From Segatella hominis (GTDB lineage Bacteria; Bacteroidota; Bacteroidia; Bacteroidales; Bacteroidaceae), in assembly GCF_004535825.1 (NCBI RefSeq), contig NZ_SGVY01000025.1:1-54244 (forward strand): a stretch of 54,244 nucleotides of DNA, read 5' to 3'. The position numbers and the translations under genes are program-made. Every line of letters starts with the position of its first letter. The first letter of the stretch is position 1. This document shows positions 37,238 through 46,449 of this stretch, in pieces. The notes beneath the pieces are model-generated. The model was not told where the DNA came from and did not search any database. It saw only the letters and a program-made list of their open reading frames with translations.

Positions 37238-40200
37238 ATGATGAAGCAGGTAAAAATTAAATTGCCTCTCAGAGCGTTGACCCTTGCAAGTGGTCTTCTC
37301 CTGACAGCGAGTTCCTTTGCACAATCTGGTGCTATTAAGGGACAAGTGAAAGATGCTTCTGGTGAGCCTGTCATGGGTGCTACCATTACTGCTAACGGTA
37401 AGACCGTAGGTATTACCGACATGGATGGTAACTTCTCTATCGATGCAGCTCCTGGTACTAACCTAACTTTCACCTATTTGGGTATGACCCCAAAAACCGT
37501 TCAAGCAAGCAAGAGCATGATTATTACCATGATTGATGACTCTAAGGCATTGAACGAAGTCGTTGTTATCGGTTATGGTCGCGCAAAGAAAAACGACTTG
37601 ACAGGTTCTGTTACAGCTATCAAGCCTGATGAGATGTCAAAGGGTATCACAAGCAGTGCCTCAGATATGTTGGTAGGTAAGATTGCCGGTGTGGACGTAC
37701 AGACTGGTGGTGGTCAGCCTGGTTCTGGCGCACAGATTCGTATCCGTGGTGGTGCTTCTCTGAGTGCTTCTAATGACCCTCTCTACGTAATCGATGGTTT
37801 GGCTATTGACAACAACAACCTTACTGGTACAAGTAACGTCTTGGCTATGATTAACCCTAACGATATCGAGAGTTTCACCGTATTGAAAGACGCTTCCGCT
37901 ACCGCTATTTATGGTTCTCGTGCATCTAATGGTGTCATCATCATTACAACCAAGAAGGGACGTTCTGGACAGAAACCAACTGTTACCTATAATGGCGATG
38001 TTACAGTATCTACCATCCAGAAGAAATATGAGGTAATGAACGCCAGCGATTATAAGCAGGCTCTTACCACTTTAGGTATCGACACAAGCGGTTTGGGTAC
38101 AGCTGATACCGATTGGCAGGATGAGATTTTCCGTACAGCCATCTCTACCAAGCACAGCCTCAGCATTCAGGGCGGTTTGAAGGATATGCCATATCGAATT
38201 GGTTTAGGTTACGATGACAACAATGGTATCGTCAAGACTACTTGGATGAAGCGTTTCAATACTTCTGTCAATTTGGCTCCTTCCTTCCTCAATAAGCACT
38301 TGAACGTCAACTTCACAACGAAGTATATGTTCGAGAAGGATCGCTATGCTAGTTTTGGTGATGCCATCGGTGCTGCACTGACCATGGATCCTACACAGCC
38401 TGTTCGTGTAAGCGACCCTATGTACAATTGCGTAGGTGGATATTTCCAGTATCTGGACAATGCGGGTAACACAATTACTGATCCTAACTGGACAAAGATT
38501 GCCAAGGCTCAAGTACCTCAAAACCCAGTGGCTCTCCTCGACAACCAAAAGATAATGGCCAACACCCATGACATTACATCAAATCTTGAGGTGGACTATA
38601 AGATTCATGGTTTCGAAGACTTGCATTTACATGCTGCTATAGGTGCACAGTACACAGATGCCAAGCAGCACAATGATATAAACAAGTATTCTTCTTCTAA
38701 TAACTATTTTGGTTATTACAAGACAGACCATCAATACAAATACAGCATCGAAGGAAAAGCTTTTGCCGAATATGCCCACAAGTTTGGTGTACACGACATC
38801 GACATCATGGCAGGTGCTGAGCAGAGCCACTTCCACAGAGTAAGCTATAACTTCGGAAGCGGTATTGATGAGTACTTGAGAGATAACAATCCACAGATGG
38901 TTGATGGTGAATGGAACTATGTAAATAACCCTACATATCAGAAGAACACCATGTGGAAGAGTCACAACTCTTTGGTATCTTACTTCGGACGTTTCAACTA
39001 TAACCTGTTAGATCGTTATCTGCTTACAGCTACATTCCGTGCCGATGGTTCTTCTCGTTTCAGAGATGGCAAGAAGTGGGGTTACTTCCCAGCAGCAGCT
39101 TTTGCATGGAAAATCAACAACGAGCCTTTCCTCAAGAATGTAAAATGGATTGACGAATTGAAACTCCGCTTGGGCTGGGGTAAGACTGGTCAGCAGAATG
39201 GTATTGATGACTTCTACTATGCTCCTGTATATACCATCAGTGATACATATGCACAGTATCCATTTGGTGACAAATATTACACAACAATGCGCCCATCCAA
39301 GTACAATCCAGACTTGACATGGGAGAAGACTACAACTTACAATGGAGGTCTCGACTTCACCGCTCTCAATGGCCGTTTCGGCTTTAATGTAGATGGTTAC
39401 TATCGTAAGACTACCGACCTTTTGGCAACCGTTGCCATTGCTGGTGGTACCAACTTTGGCGACCAACTCTTGAAGAACATCGGTTCTGTAGAAAACTATG
39501 GTGTAGAATTGGCATTCAATGTAAAACCTATCGTTACCAAGGACTTCGTATGGGATGTAACCTACAACGTAGGATGGAACCACAACGAAATCACTAAGTT
39601 GGAGGCTGGTTTACAAGACTGGACTTGGACAGGCAGCAAGGTATCTCGTGGTAACAACACTTTGGTACAGGTAAACAAGGTTGGCGAGCCTCTCAATTCA
39701 TTCTATGTTTTCCAGCAGGTTTACGACGAGAATGGCAAACCTATCGAGGGATTGTATGTTGACCGTGACGGTAATGGAAAGATTGATAATGACGACCGTT
39801 ATTGCTACAAGAACCCTGCTCCTGATGTAATCATGGGTCTCACCACTAAGTTCATCTATAAGAACTGGGACTTCAGTGCAGCTTTCCATGCTTCTATCGG
39901 CAACTATGTGTATTACGATTTCCTGAACTCCAAAGCTGAGTTGATGAAAATCAATGAAACTAACCTCTTCAGAAACACAACAGCAGAAGCCGTCGAACTT
40001 GGCTTTAAGGGTACAACTGATCTCACGACCAATGCCAGCGACTACTTCGTACGCAATGCGTCTTACCTGAAGTGTAGCAACATGACTTTGGGATATAGCT
40101 TCCCTGCATTGATCAAGACTGGTGCCGAGAAGATTTGCAGTGGACGTATCTACTTCACTGTTCAGAATCCATTCATCATTACCAAGTATAAGGGTATCGA

Positions 40201-40282
40201 CCCAGAGGTAAGCAGTGGTATCGATAGCAATCCTTACCCACGTCCAATAAGCTTCCAGCTTGGTTTGAATCTTAACTTCTAA
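37238..40282 (+). CDS. susC: SusC-like TonB-dependent starch oligosaccharide transporter (copy 1)
   Basis: 1014 residues, complete. A signal peptide (ends SSFAQ, ~28) is followed by the carboxypeptidase-regulatory-like domain (IKGQVKDASGEPVMGATI, ~32-110), a SusC signature (NEVVVIGYGRAKKNDLTGSV), the plug domain (~115-235) and the outer-membrane barrel ending in GLNLNF. It forms the pore for maltooligosaccharides, closed by the SusD lid and powered by TonB. The first gene of a four-gene operon, 21 nt before susD. A diverged copy lies inverted at 51868-54117. Substrate assignment rests on the neighbouring starch enzymes and the LacI site. Confidence 0.95.
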   Translation: MMKQVKIKLPLRALTLASGLLLTASSFAQSGAIKGQVKDASGEPVMGATITANGKTVGITDMDGNFSIDAAPGTNLTFTYLGMTPKTVQASKSMIITMIDDSKALNEVVVIGYGRAKKNDLTGSVTAIKPDEMSKGITSSASDMLVGKIAGVDVQTGGGQPGSGAQIRIRGGASLSASNDPLYVIDGLAIDNNNLTGTSNVLAMINPNDIESFTVLKDASATAIYGSRASNGVIIITTKKGRSGQKPTVTYNGDVTVSTIQKKYEVMNASDYKQALTTLGIDTSGLGTADTDWQDEIFRTAISTKHSLSIQGGLKDMPYRIGLGYDDNNGIVKTTWMKRFNTSVNLAPSFLNKHLNVNFTTKYMFEKDRYASFGDAIGAALTMDPTQPVRVSDPMYNCVGGYFQYLDNAGNTITDPNWTKIAKAQVPQNPVALLDNQKIMANTHDITSNLEVDYKIHGFEDLHLHAAIGAQYTDAKQHNDINKYSSSNNYFGYYKTDHQYKYSIEGKAFAEYAHKFGVHDIDIMAGAEQSHFHRVSYNFGSGIDEYLRDNNPQMVDGEWNYVNNPTYQKNTMWKSHNSLVSYFGRFNYNLLDRYLLTATFRADGSSRFRDGKKWGYFPAAAFAWKINNEPFLKNVKWIDELKLRLGWGKTGQQNGIDDFYYAPVYTISDTYAQYPFGDKYYTTMRPSKYNPDLTWEKTTTYNGGLDFTALNGRFGFNVDGYYRKTTDLLATVAIAGGTNFGDQLLKNIGSVENYGVELAFNVKPIVTKDFVWDVTYNVGWNHNEITKLEAGLQDWTWTGSKVSRGNNTLVQVNKVGEPLNSFYVFQQVYDENGKPIEGLYVDRDGNGKIDNDDRYCYKNPAPDVIMGLTTKFIYKNWDFSAAFHASIGNYVYYDFLNSKAELMKINETNLFRNTTAEAVELGFKGTTDLTTNASDYFVRNASYLKCSNMTLGYSFPALIKTGAEKICSGRIYFTVQNPFIITKYKGIDPEVSSGIDSNPYPRPISFQLGLNLNF

Positions 40283-40303
40283 AATACAAAAAAGGAGACA
40301 ATT

Positions 40304-41983
40304 ATGAAAAAAATATTTATAACGACTGCAATGGCAAGTATATTGTGCATGGGCTTTGTCTCTTGCGCAGACGAACTGAATATCAAGTCCATTGACCCAC
40401 AGTCTTCCCCATCATATACAGTAGATGGTCTCTTGGCCAAGCAGTATGCTACGCTTGGTCTTACTGGACAGAAAGGTCCTGCTGGTTCAGCAGACTTGAG
40501 TGGCGACGAGGGTGAGAGTGGATTCATCCGTACCATTTTCAACCTGCAAGAGTTGATGACCGACGAGACAGCATGGGCATATCAGAACGATAATGCTATT
40601 GCCCCTATCACCAACTTCAGTTGGAATAGTGGTAATGACCGTGTGAACTGGGCATATCAGCGCCTCATTTTCGACATCACACTGTACAACCAGTTTATTT
40701 TCGAGCAGTCAGGTAGCTTGAGCGAAGACAGAATCGCAGAAGTTCGTTTTCTCCGTGCTCTGAACTACTATTATTTCCTTGACCTGTTTCGCAAGGCTCC
40801 ATTCAAGGACACTTTCGACAACAATCTCCCTACCGAGAAAAGCGGCAAGGATCTCTATGAGTGGTTGGATAATGAGTTGACCACCATCGAACCTATGATG
40901 GCTGAGGTGGGCGCTTATAATAACAGTGAGAATTTTGGACGTGCAGACCGTGGTGCAGCTTATGCCCTCCATGCTCGTTTGGCACTTAACTCAGCTGTTT
41001 ATACAGATGGTCAGGTTAAGGACTACCAGAAGGCTATTCATTATTGCGACGAGATTATCAATAGCGGTAAATACGATCTTTGTCGTGCAAAAAAGAATGG
41101 CTGGAGCGGTTATCAGCAGCTGTTCATGGGCGACAATGACTGCAACCCTGAGGCTATGAAGGAAATCATCTTCCCTATCCGTCAGGATGGTTTGAAGGCT
41201 CGTGCGTATTCAGGTACCACATACCTCGTATCAGCAGCTACTATAGGTGGTATGCCTTACGCAAGCACACAAGACCCATGGAAATGTATGTTTGCCCGCG
41301 AGAATTTGATTGAGAAGTTCTTCCCTAACAAGGACATCCCAATGGCTACAGTTGATGATGTTTTGAGCAATCCTACACAAGAAGAGGTGAGAGCTAAGGA
41401 TAGCGAGAAGGGCATCGGTACAGCAGACGTAATCGCAAAGGCTGGAGACGACCGCGCCCTGTTATATATGGGTGTAGGTGGCTGCGAAACAGGCAAAGTT
41501 CGTACTATCAATCCAGGTGAGAACATCACAGGTCCTCTGAATGGTGCATCTTTTGTAAAGTGGAGCAATCTCCATGCAGATGGTTCCACACAGCACGATC
41601 AGAACTATTCAGATACAGACTTCCCTATGTTCCGTTTGGCAGAAATCTATCTGACCCGTGCAGAGGCTAAGTACCGTCTCAACGGCAGTCAGGAAGGTTT
41701 GGCTGACATCCAGTTAGTTCAGGGCCGTGCCAATCGTCAGATAAAAGCTACATCAGTAGATGAGCAGACCCTTATCGATGAATGGTGCCGCGAGTTCTTT
41801 ATGGAAGGCCGCCGTCGTTCAGACTTGGTTCGCTTTGGCTTGTTCACAGGTTCTAAGTACCTCTGGAGTTTTAAGGGTGGTGTAGAAAAAGGTGCTGGTA
41901 CTCCAGCATACTACGACATCTATCCAATGCCAGACAATGAGATCAAGAACAACCCTAACTTGCATCAGAACCCAAAATACTAA
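40304..41983 (+). CDS. susD: SusD-like starch-binding lipoprotein (copy 1)
   Basis: 559 residues. The lipobox FVSC places the acylated Cys at 21, followed by acidic ADEL, an export signal for surface lipoproteins in Bacteroidetes. The helical SusD fold is recognisable: RVNWAYQRLIFDITLYNQFI, AEVRFLRALNYYYFLDLF, then FPMFRLAEIYLTRAEAKYRL and REFFMEGRRRSDLVRFG at the C-terminus. It binds maltooligosaccharides as the lid of SusC. The ATG is preceded by AAGGAGACAATT, a Shine-Dalgarno-like site that is unusual in this phylum. It follows susC closely. Confidence 0.94.
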   Translation: MKKIFITTAMASILCMGFVSCADELNIKSIDPQSSPSYTVDGLLAKQYATLGLTGQKGPAGSADLSGDEGESGFIRTIFNLQELMTDETAWAYQNDNAIAPITNFSWNSGNDRVNWAYQRLIFDITLYNQFIFEQSGSLSEDRIAEVRFLRALNYYYFLDLFRKAPFKDTFDNNLPTEKSGKDLYEWLDNELTTIEPMMAEVGAYNNSENFGRADRGAAYALHARLALNSAVYTDGQVKDYQKAIHYCDEIINSGKYDLCRAKKNGWSGYQQLFMGDNDCNPEAMKEIIFPIRQDGLKARAYSGTTYLVSAATIGGMPYASTQDPWKCMFARENLIEKFFPNKDIPMATVDDVLSNPTQEEVRAKDSEKGIGTADVIAKAGDDRALLYMGVGGCETGKVRTINPGENITGPLNGASFVKWSNLHADGSTQHDQNYSDTDFPMFRLAEIYLTRAEAKYRLNGSQEGLADIQLVQGRANRQIKATSVDEQTLIDEWCREFFMEGRRRSDLVRFGLFTGSKYLWSFKGGVEKGAGTPAYYDIYPMPDNEIKNNPNLHQNPKY

Positions 41984-42021
41984 ATTGTTAGGAAACAAGA
42001 TTTAATTTAAAGAAATCAATT

Positions 42022-43215
42022 ATGAAAAAGATATTCAAATTAATGTTGCTGCCAGCATTGGTACTTCCTTTGCTCTTTACATCCTGTGATGAAGACAGAG
42101 ACAGCAACCCAACATTGGATCTGAGTCATCTTGCTGAGGGATTTGTATTGAACACTCCTGCTCTTGCAGAAAACAATACCTATGATCTCAAGAGTGCAAA
42201 AAACCTTGTGCTTACATGCTCTCAGCCAAATTATGGTGATGCACCTTACGCAGTGAAGTACTATGCACAGGTTTCTATCGACCCTGCATTCGTCAATGAT
42301 CCTACAACCACTCATACAGAGTTGGCGACATACGCAGAGAATGCAAGCAACTTGGAATTTAATGCATCCGAAGCAAACGATGCTATCGTATCACTGTTCC
42401 AGGCAGCCAATCCAGACACAAGCGTTCCTGAGGAAATGCCTATTTACGTCCGTCTTCGCGGAGTCATTAGCGGTACTTTGAATCAAACCTTGGGCGAGAC
42501 CTATTCAAATGTCATTACCCTGCCTTCTGTCAAGGCTACCTACGAGGCTCCTGACGCTAAGTTCACAGATAACCTCTTCTTGATTGGAAGTTCTATCCAG
42601 ACTCCATGGCAGAGTTGGAAAGCTATTCCTAAGGTAGAAGGCTTGGATGGCAATTACTATGGTATCATCTACGTGCCAGCTGGTGGCGAATTCAAGTGGG
42701 GTACCGAGAACAATGACTATCGCGGTATTAACCGTCTTAAGGAAATCAACGATGAAGCTGGTGCAGGTATCTCTGCAGGTGAGGAGCAAAACATCAAGGT
42801 AGCCAATGCTGGTTGGTACACTCTTCACTTCAAGGGTAAGATTACCGAAGACAAGAAGAACATCGACTGGACACTGACTGTTTACAAGACTCAGGTATGC
42901 CTGATTGGTACTTGTATTGGTCAAAGCACTTGGGGCTTTGCTGACGATACAGCTCTGACACCTCCAGCTGATCCAACTGGTGAATGGGTTTCTCCTGGAT
43001 TCACTGCCAGCGAAGAGCTTCGTGTATCTGTCAAGGTAGGTAGCATCGACTGGTATCGCACAGAGTTCACTGTTCACAATGGCGAAGTGTTCTGGCGTAA
43101 ATATAATATGCCAAACAATTGGGCTGAGACCATGGGTGCAGATTACTCTGTTAAGCCTGCCGTTGGCACGAAGTTGTATGTCAACTTTGATACAAATAAA
43201 GCAGAAGTTAGATAA
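42022..43215 (+). CDS. susE: SusE-like surface starch-binding lipoprotein (copy 1)
   Basis: 397 residues. Lipobox LFTSC (Cys22) with the acidic DEDRD export signal. The N-terminal Ig-like domain (~35-170, LVLTCSQPNYG ... YYAQVSIDPAF) is the SusE/F N-terminal type. Two beta-sandwich binding modules follow (from ~180, LFLIGSSIQTPWQSWK, and from ~290, VCLIGTCIGQSTWGF); aromatic residues such as the WQSW pair fit starch-binding surfaces. It would hold starch at the cell surface for SusCD. Copy 2 at 48925 is similar over its full length. SusE rather than SusF is chosen by gene order. Confidence 0.88.
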   Translation: MKKIFKLMLLPALVLPLLFTSCDEDRDSNPTLDLSHLAEGFVLNTPALAENNTYDLKSAKNLVLTCSQPNYGDAPYAVKYYAQVSIDPAFVNDPTTTHTELATYAENASNLEFNASEANDAIVSLFQAANPDTSVPEEMPIYVRLRGVISGTLNQTLGETYSNVITLPSVKATYEAPDAKFTDNLFLIGSSIQTPWQSWKAIPKVEGLDGNYYGIIYVPAGGEFKWGTENNDYRGINRLKEINDEAGAGISAGEEQNIKVANAGWYTLHFKGKITEDKKNIDWTLTVYKTQVCLIGTCIGQSTWGFADDTALTPPADPTGEWVSPGFTASEELRVSVKVGSIDWYRTEFTVHNGEVFWRKYNMPNNWAETMGADYSVKPAVGTKLYVNFDTNKAEVR

Positions 43216-43232
43216 TTTAAGATCAAAGCAAA

Positions 43233-44609
43233 ATGAAAAAGACATTTTTATATAGCTTAGCAGTCTTGGCAAGTTTAACACTTGCCAGCTGCAACGGCGA
43301 CTACGATGATTGGGCTCAACCACAGCACAATCCACAGGAAGCCTCAGCTGCCAAATATGGTATCACCTTTACAGCGGGTCCTGAAGCAGAATGTAATATG
43401 CCTGACGAAGATGGAGTCATCAATCTCGTCACAGTCAATTCAACAGATGCCAATGTTACAGGCTATACATTGAAAGACTTGAAAGTGAATGGTGAAGCTA
43501 TCAAAGGCGAAATCAGTGGCAATAGCATTCAGGTAGATGCTACTGAATTGGAGAAGATTCTTTGCAACGAGAATAAAACTCGCGCCAGCGTTGCAAGTAA
43601 CATCAAAGTTGAGTCAAAGGTTACAGTCAATCTGGCATCAGGCGATGCTGTTGCCATCAACACAGTAGGTGAAACTACAGGTAAGATTACAACATCCCCA
43701 ACTCCTGCTATCGACGAGAATGGCTACTACATGCTCGGTGAGGTTAATGGCAATGACTGGGATGCGACAAATCCTGTATGGATGACCAAAATGTCAGATG
43801 GTGTGTACCAGCTTAAAGTCACCACAGTGAAAGACAAGAACTACTTCAAGTTCTACGAAGGCAGCAAGTTCGAAAGCGGCAACTGGAATGTTATCAACAA
43901 AGGTGTCATGGGTTGCGAGAAAGACGGTAGCGAAGATGCTTCTGGTACAATCTATTATACTGGCGACAGCTGGGGTACTCCACAGACAATGGTTATCGCA
44001 GGTAAGGGCACATGGATTGTAACTCTCGACATGAACAACCTGTCTTACTCTGTAGGAAAGCCTATCCTCTATATGGCAGGTGATGCTAATGGATGGAAGC
44101 AGATTGACGTCCTCAATAGTAATGATGGTGTTAACTTTACAGGTTATATGTACCTGAACCAGAATGGCTTCAAGTTCAGTACTCAGCCAAACTGGGATGG
44201 TACCAACTATGGTGCTGACTTTGATACAGCTCCTGATGCAGGAAACATCGTGATAACAGAAGAAGCAGGTTTCTATCAGGTAGATGTTGACTTGTCTAAG
44301 AAGACTTACACACTGACTCCATTTACTATTGGTATCATTGGTAACGCAACTCCTAAAGGTTGGGATGGCGATACGAATATGACATACAATCCGGAAGAGC
44401 GCTGCTGGGAACTTAAGAACGTCACATTGACTGATGGAGAAATGAAGTTCCGTCACACAAACGATTGGTCTCTCAGTTGGGGTGGAGAATTAGATAACCT
44501 CACTACACAGAATGGTCCAAACATCGCTGTAGCAGCTGGTACTTACGACATCAAGCTTGTGGTTAATTGGGCAGAAGGAACTGCAAAGTGTGTGATGACA
44601 AAGAAGTAA
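43233..44609 (+). CDS. susF: SusF-like surface starch-binding lipoprotein (copy 1)
   Basis: 458 residues. Lipobox LASC (Cys20) followed by NGDYDDW. An N-terminal domain (~40-155) is followed by three beta-sandwich modules, each starting with a YYMLG / LYMAGDANGW / IGIIGNATPKGW strand and tryptophan. The last two modules are close to those of copy 2 at 47501, but residues ~37-270 are unlike it. It would bind starch on the cell surface. It is the last gene of the operon, followed by a terminator 32 nt on. Identification as SusF is by order and module number. Confidence 0.86.
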   Translation: MKKTFLYSLAVLASLTLASCNGDYDDWAQPQHNPQEASAAKYGITFTAGPEAECNMPDEDGVINLVTVNSTDANVTGYTLKDLKVNGEAIKGEISGNSIQVDATELEKILCNENKTRASVASNIKVESKVTVNLASGDAVAINTVGETTGKITTSPTPAIDENGYYMLGEVNGNDWDATNPVWMTKMSDGVYQLKVTTVKDKNYFKFYEGSKFESGNWNVINKGVMGCEKDGSEDASGTIYYTGDSWGTPQTMVIAGKGTWIVTLDMNNLSYSVGKPILYMAGDANGWKQIDVLNSNDGVNFTGYMYLNQNGFKFSTQPNWDGTNYGADFDTAPDAGNIVITEEAGFYQVDVDLSKKTYTLTPFTIGIIGNATPKGWDGDTNMTYNPEERCWELKNVTLTDGEMKFRHTNDWSLSWGGELDNLTTQNGPNIAVAAGTYDIKLVVNWAEGTAKCVMTKK

Positions 44610-44641
44610 GCATTTGCTTCATCAAATAAACTTAAAATTAA

Positions 44642-44671
44642 TAGGCGGCTCTCAATTCCGAGAGTCGCCTA
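44642..44671 (+). terminator. Terminator of the first susCDEF operon
   Basis: Arms of 12 nt (44642-44653 and 44660-44671), one wobble, loop AATTCC, followed by seven T. The stem sequence AGGCG(G/A)CTCTC recurs at 45426 and 47440, so it belongs to a local family of hairpins. Confidence 0.9.
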
Positions 44672-44718
44672 TTTTTTTCTTTCTCCTCATCCTTTTCAAG
44701 TATTTTTTACCTAAAACC

Positions 44719-44749
44719 TTGGAAGTTACGAGGAAAAATCGTATCTTTG
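44719..44749 (+). promoter_or_regulatory. Promoter of the toxin-antitoxin genes
   Basis: TTGG (about 44719) and TATCTTTG (44742-44749) are spaced about 20 nt apart. The surrounding 45 nt are nearly identical, in inverted orientation, to the promoter of the ORF6N gene at 47369-47412, and similar to that of the Rpn gene at 45485-45525. Confidence 0.65.
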
Positions 44750-44783
44750 CGGCAAATTAGAAATAACAATAAAGTAAAGCAAT

Positions 44784-44990
44784 ATGGATGTAGCTATAAA
44801 TAAAATAACAACAACAATAACTGTTCCGCAAGTTGACTTCAACTTATTAAAGGAACTGGCAAAGAAGTTTGGCTGGGTTATTCAAACCGAAAAGAAAAGT
44901 GGAATTGAAGAAGCCATAGAAGATGTTAAAGCTGGCAGAGTATATCATGCAAAAGATGCTCACGACTTGATCAAACAGTGCTTACAATGA
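44784..44990 (+). CDS. Antitoxin of a YafQ-type module
   Basis: 68 residues, acidic C-terminal half (GIEEAIEDVKAGRVYHAKDAHDL). The N-terminal TTTITVPQVDFNLLKELAKKFGW suggests a short beta strand then helices; no standard DNA-binding motif is certain. It overlaps the toxin gene by 4 nt (ATGA at 44987-44990), the usual antitoxin-first arrangement. The AEDV-like tail resembles antitoxins of RelE/YafQ toxins in Bacteroidetes. The pairing is inferred from position. Confidence 0.8.
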   Translation: MDVAINKITTTITVPQVDFNLLKELAKKFGWVIQTEKKSGIEEAIEDVKAGRVYHAKDAHDLIKQCLQ

Positions 44991-45262
44991 AATACTCTAT
45001 TGACTTTACAAACAAATTTAAAAAGTCTCTTCGAAAAGGAGTAAAACGTGGTCTAAATCCAGTTCTCATTGAAAAAGCAGTAGAAAAACTAGCCAATGAG
45101 GGTAAACTACCACCATCATATAAATCACATAAACTTCATGGAAACTTTGAAGGTATATGGGAATGCCATATAACCCCTGATTGGTTGATGCTATGGGAAC
45201 AAAACGACGAAAAACTAACGTTGCTGTTCCTCAACAATGGAACCCATAGCGATTTGTTTTGA
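44987..45262 (+). CDS. YafQ/RelE-family mRNA interferase toxin
   Basis: 91 residues from the ATG at 44987. The YafQ pattern is present: LPPSYKSHKLHGNFEGIWEC, then HITPDWLMLW with H61 and D65, and the C-terminal NNGTHSDLF with H87 and F91. These match the catalytic residues of this ribosome-dependent RNase family. The longer frame starting at 44978 is rejected because the ATGA overlap is typical. No terminator lies directly behind; the next hairpin is at 45426. It probably acts in the cytoplasm and is held inactive by the 68-residue partner. Confidence 0.88.
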   Translation: MKYSIDFTNKFKKSLRKGVKRGLNPVLIEKAVEKLANEGKLPPSYKSHKLHGNFEGIWECHITPDWLMLWEQNDEKLTLLFLNNGTHSDLF

Positions 45263-45300
45263 CAATAATATATTGAACTTTCGTAAGGGAGGAAAAGAAT

Positions 45301-45414
45301 ATGGATAGTTTGAAAGCTTATCGTGATGTCAAGAACTCTATAGATACGGCTTTGGAAAAAGTATCAACGGCCACAGAGCTTCCACTGGAGGAAATTCAGA
45401 AAATGAAGGAATAA
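45301..45414 (+). pseudogene. 37-codon internally deleted remnant of an Rpn nuclease gene
   Basis: ATG at 45301, preceded by GGGAGG. The product MDSLKAYRDVKNSIDTALEK joins to VSTATELPLEEIQKMKE. The first part resembles the linker that precedes the repeats of Rpn/PDDEXK proteins, and the last 17 residues are nearly the same as the end of the fragment at 46450-46755. The nuclease domain is missing, so this is a deletion product rather than a working gene, though it could still be translated. Confidence 0.55.
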
Positions 45415-45425
45415 GAATAAATTAT

Positions 45426-45458
45426 TAGGCGGTTCTCGAACATATCGGGAGCCGCCTA
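45426..45458 (+). terminator. Terminator hairpin of the AGGCGG family
   Basis: Arms of 13 nt (45426-45438 and 45446-45458) with two wobbles, then TTTTCTT. The stem begins TAGGCGG like the susF terminator. It closes the toxin-antitoxin unit. Confidence 0.75.
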
Positions 45459-45493
45459 TTTTCTTCTCAAAAAAAACTTTTCCACCCTAAATC

Positions 45494-45525
45494 CTTGCGA
45501 GTATCAGAATAAAGTCGTATATTTG
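45494..45525 (+). promoter_or_regulatory. Promoter of the Rpn nuclease gene
   Basis: CTTG (45494-45497), 20 nt, TATATTTG (45518-45525). Preceding bases CCCTAAATCCTTG resemble the CCTAAAACCTTGG of the toxin-antitoxin promoter. Confidence 0.6.
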
Positions 45526-45558
45526 CAGATGAAATGTGACATTTTTAAATAAGATATT

Positions 45559-46422
45559 ATGGCAGAACTTAAAGACAGATACATTCGTTTCGACTGGGCT
45601 ATCGAAAGATTGCTCCGCCAAAAAACCAATTTTGGCGTACTAGAGGGGTTCCTCACTGTCTTCCTGAACGAAGAGGTAAAGATTATCGACATTCTGGAAA
45701 GTGAAGGCAATCAGAGTGCTGCCGATGACAAATTTAACCGTGTTGATATCAAAGCAAAGAATAGCAAAGGAGAAATTATCATCGTAGAAATACAAAACAC
45801 CAGTGAACTATACTATCTGGAGCGTGTTTTATACGGTGTAGCCAAGGCTATCACGGAACACATCAACCTGGGCAACAGCTACAAGGAGGTGAAGAAGGTG
45901 TATTCCATCAGCATTCTCTACTTCGACCTGGGAAAAGGTTCTGACTATATCTATGTAGGACAAAATAACTTTGTGGGTTTGCACACGAAAGACCAGTTGA
46001 TAATTAGCACAAAGGAGAAGGACAATATCGTAAGGAAATCACCTTCAGAGATTTTCCCAACCTACATCCTTGTTCGTGTCAACGAATTCAATAGTGTAGC
46101 TAAATCGCCGTTGGAGGAGTGGGTCAACTACCTAAAGAACGGCGTTATCGCTGCCGACACCAAGGCTCCAGGACTGCAAGAGGCTCGCAAAAAGCTGAAA
46201 TATTACGAGATGTCTGACGCCGAACGTCATGCATACGATGAGCATCTCAATGCCATCATGATACAAAACGATGTCTTGACCAATGCTAAGCAAGAAGGAA
46301 GAGCAGAAGGAAGAGCAGAAGAGAAAAAAGCCATTGCTCTCAGCCTGTTGGCTCAGAATGTAGCTCCAGAAATCATTGTACAGGCTACAGGATTAAGTAT
46401 CGAAGAAATCAAAAAACTATAA
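45559..46422 (+). CDS. Rpn-family PD-(D/E)XK nuclease
   Basis: 287 residues. The Rpn/PDDEXK_2 core is clear: IRFDWAIERLLRQKTNFGVL, then DDKFNRVDIKAKNSKGEIII with D63, followed by VEIQN with E77 and Q79 (ExQ form of the ExK motif), then the helix with YYLERVLYGVAKAI. The C-terminus has a short EGRAEGRAEE repeat, whose length varies between family members, and ends SIEEIKKL. These proteins are linked to recA-independent recombination and are often called putative transposases. It stands alone with a promoter; an AGGCGG half-hairpin follows at 46429. Confidence 0.88.
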   Translation: MAELKDRYIRFDWAIERLLRQKTNFGVLEGFLTVFLNEEVKIIDILESEGNQSAADDKFNRVDIKAKNSKGEIIIVEIQNTSELYYLERVLYGVAKAITEHINLGNSYKEVKKVYSISILYFDLGKGSDYIYVGQNNFVGLHTKDQLIISTKEKDNIVRKSPSEIFPTYILVRVNEFNSVAKSPLEEWVNYLKNGVIAADTKAPGLQEARKKLKYYEMSDAERHAYDEHLNAIMIQNDVLTNAKQEGRAEGRAEEKKAIALSLLAQNVAPEIIVQATGLSIEEIKKL

Positions 46423-46449
46423 ATACCAGGCGGCTTAACCAAATTTTGC

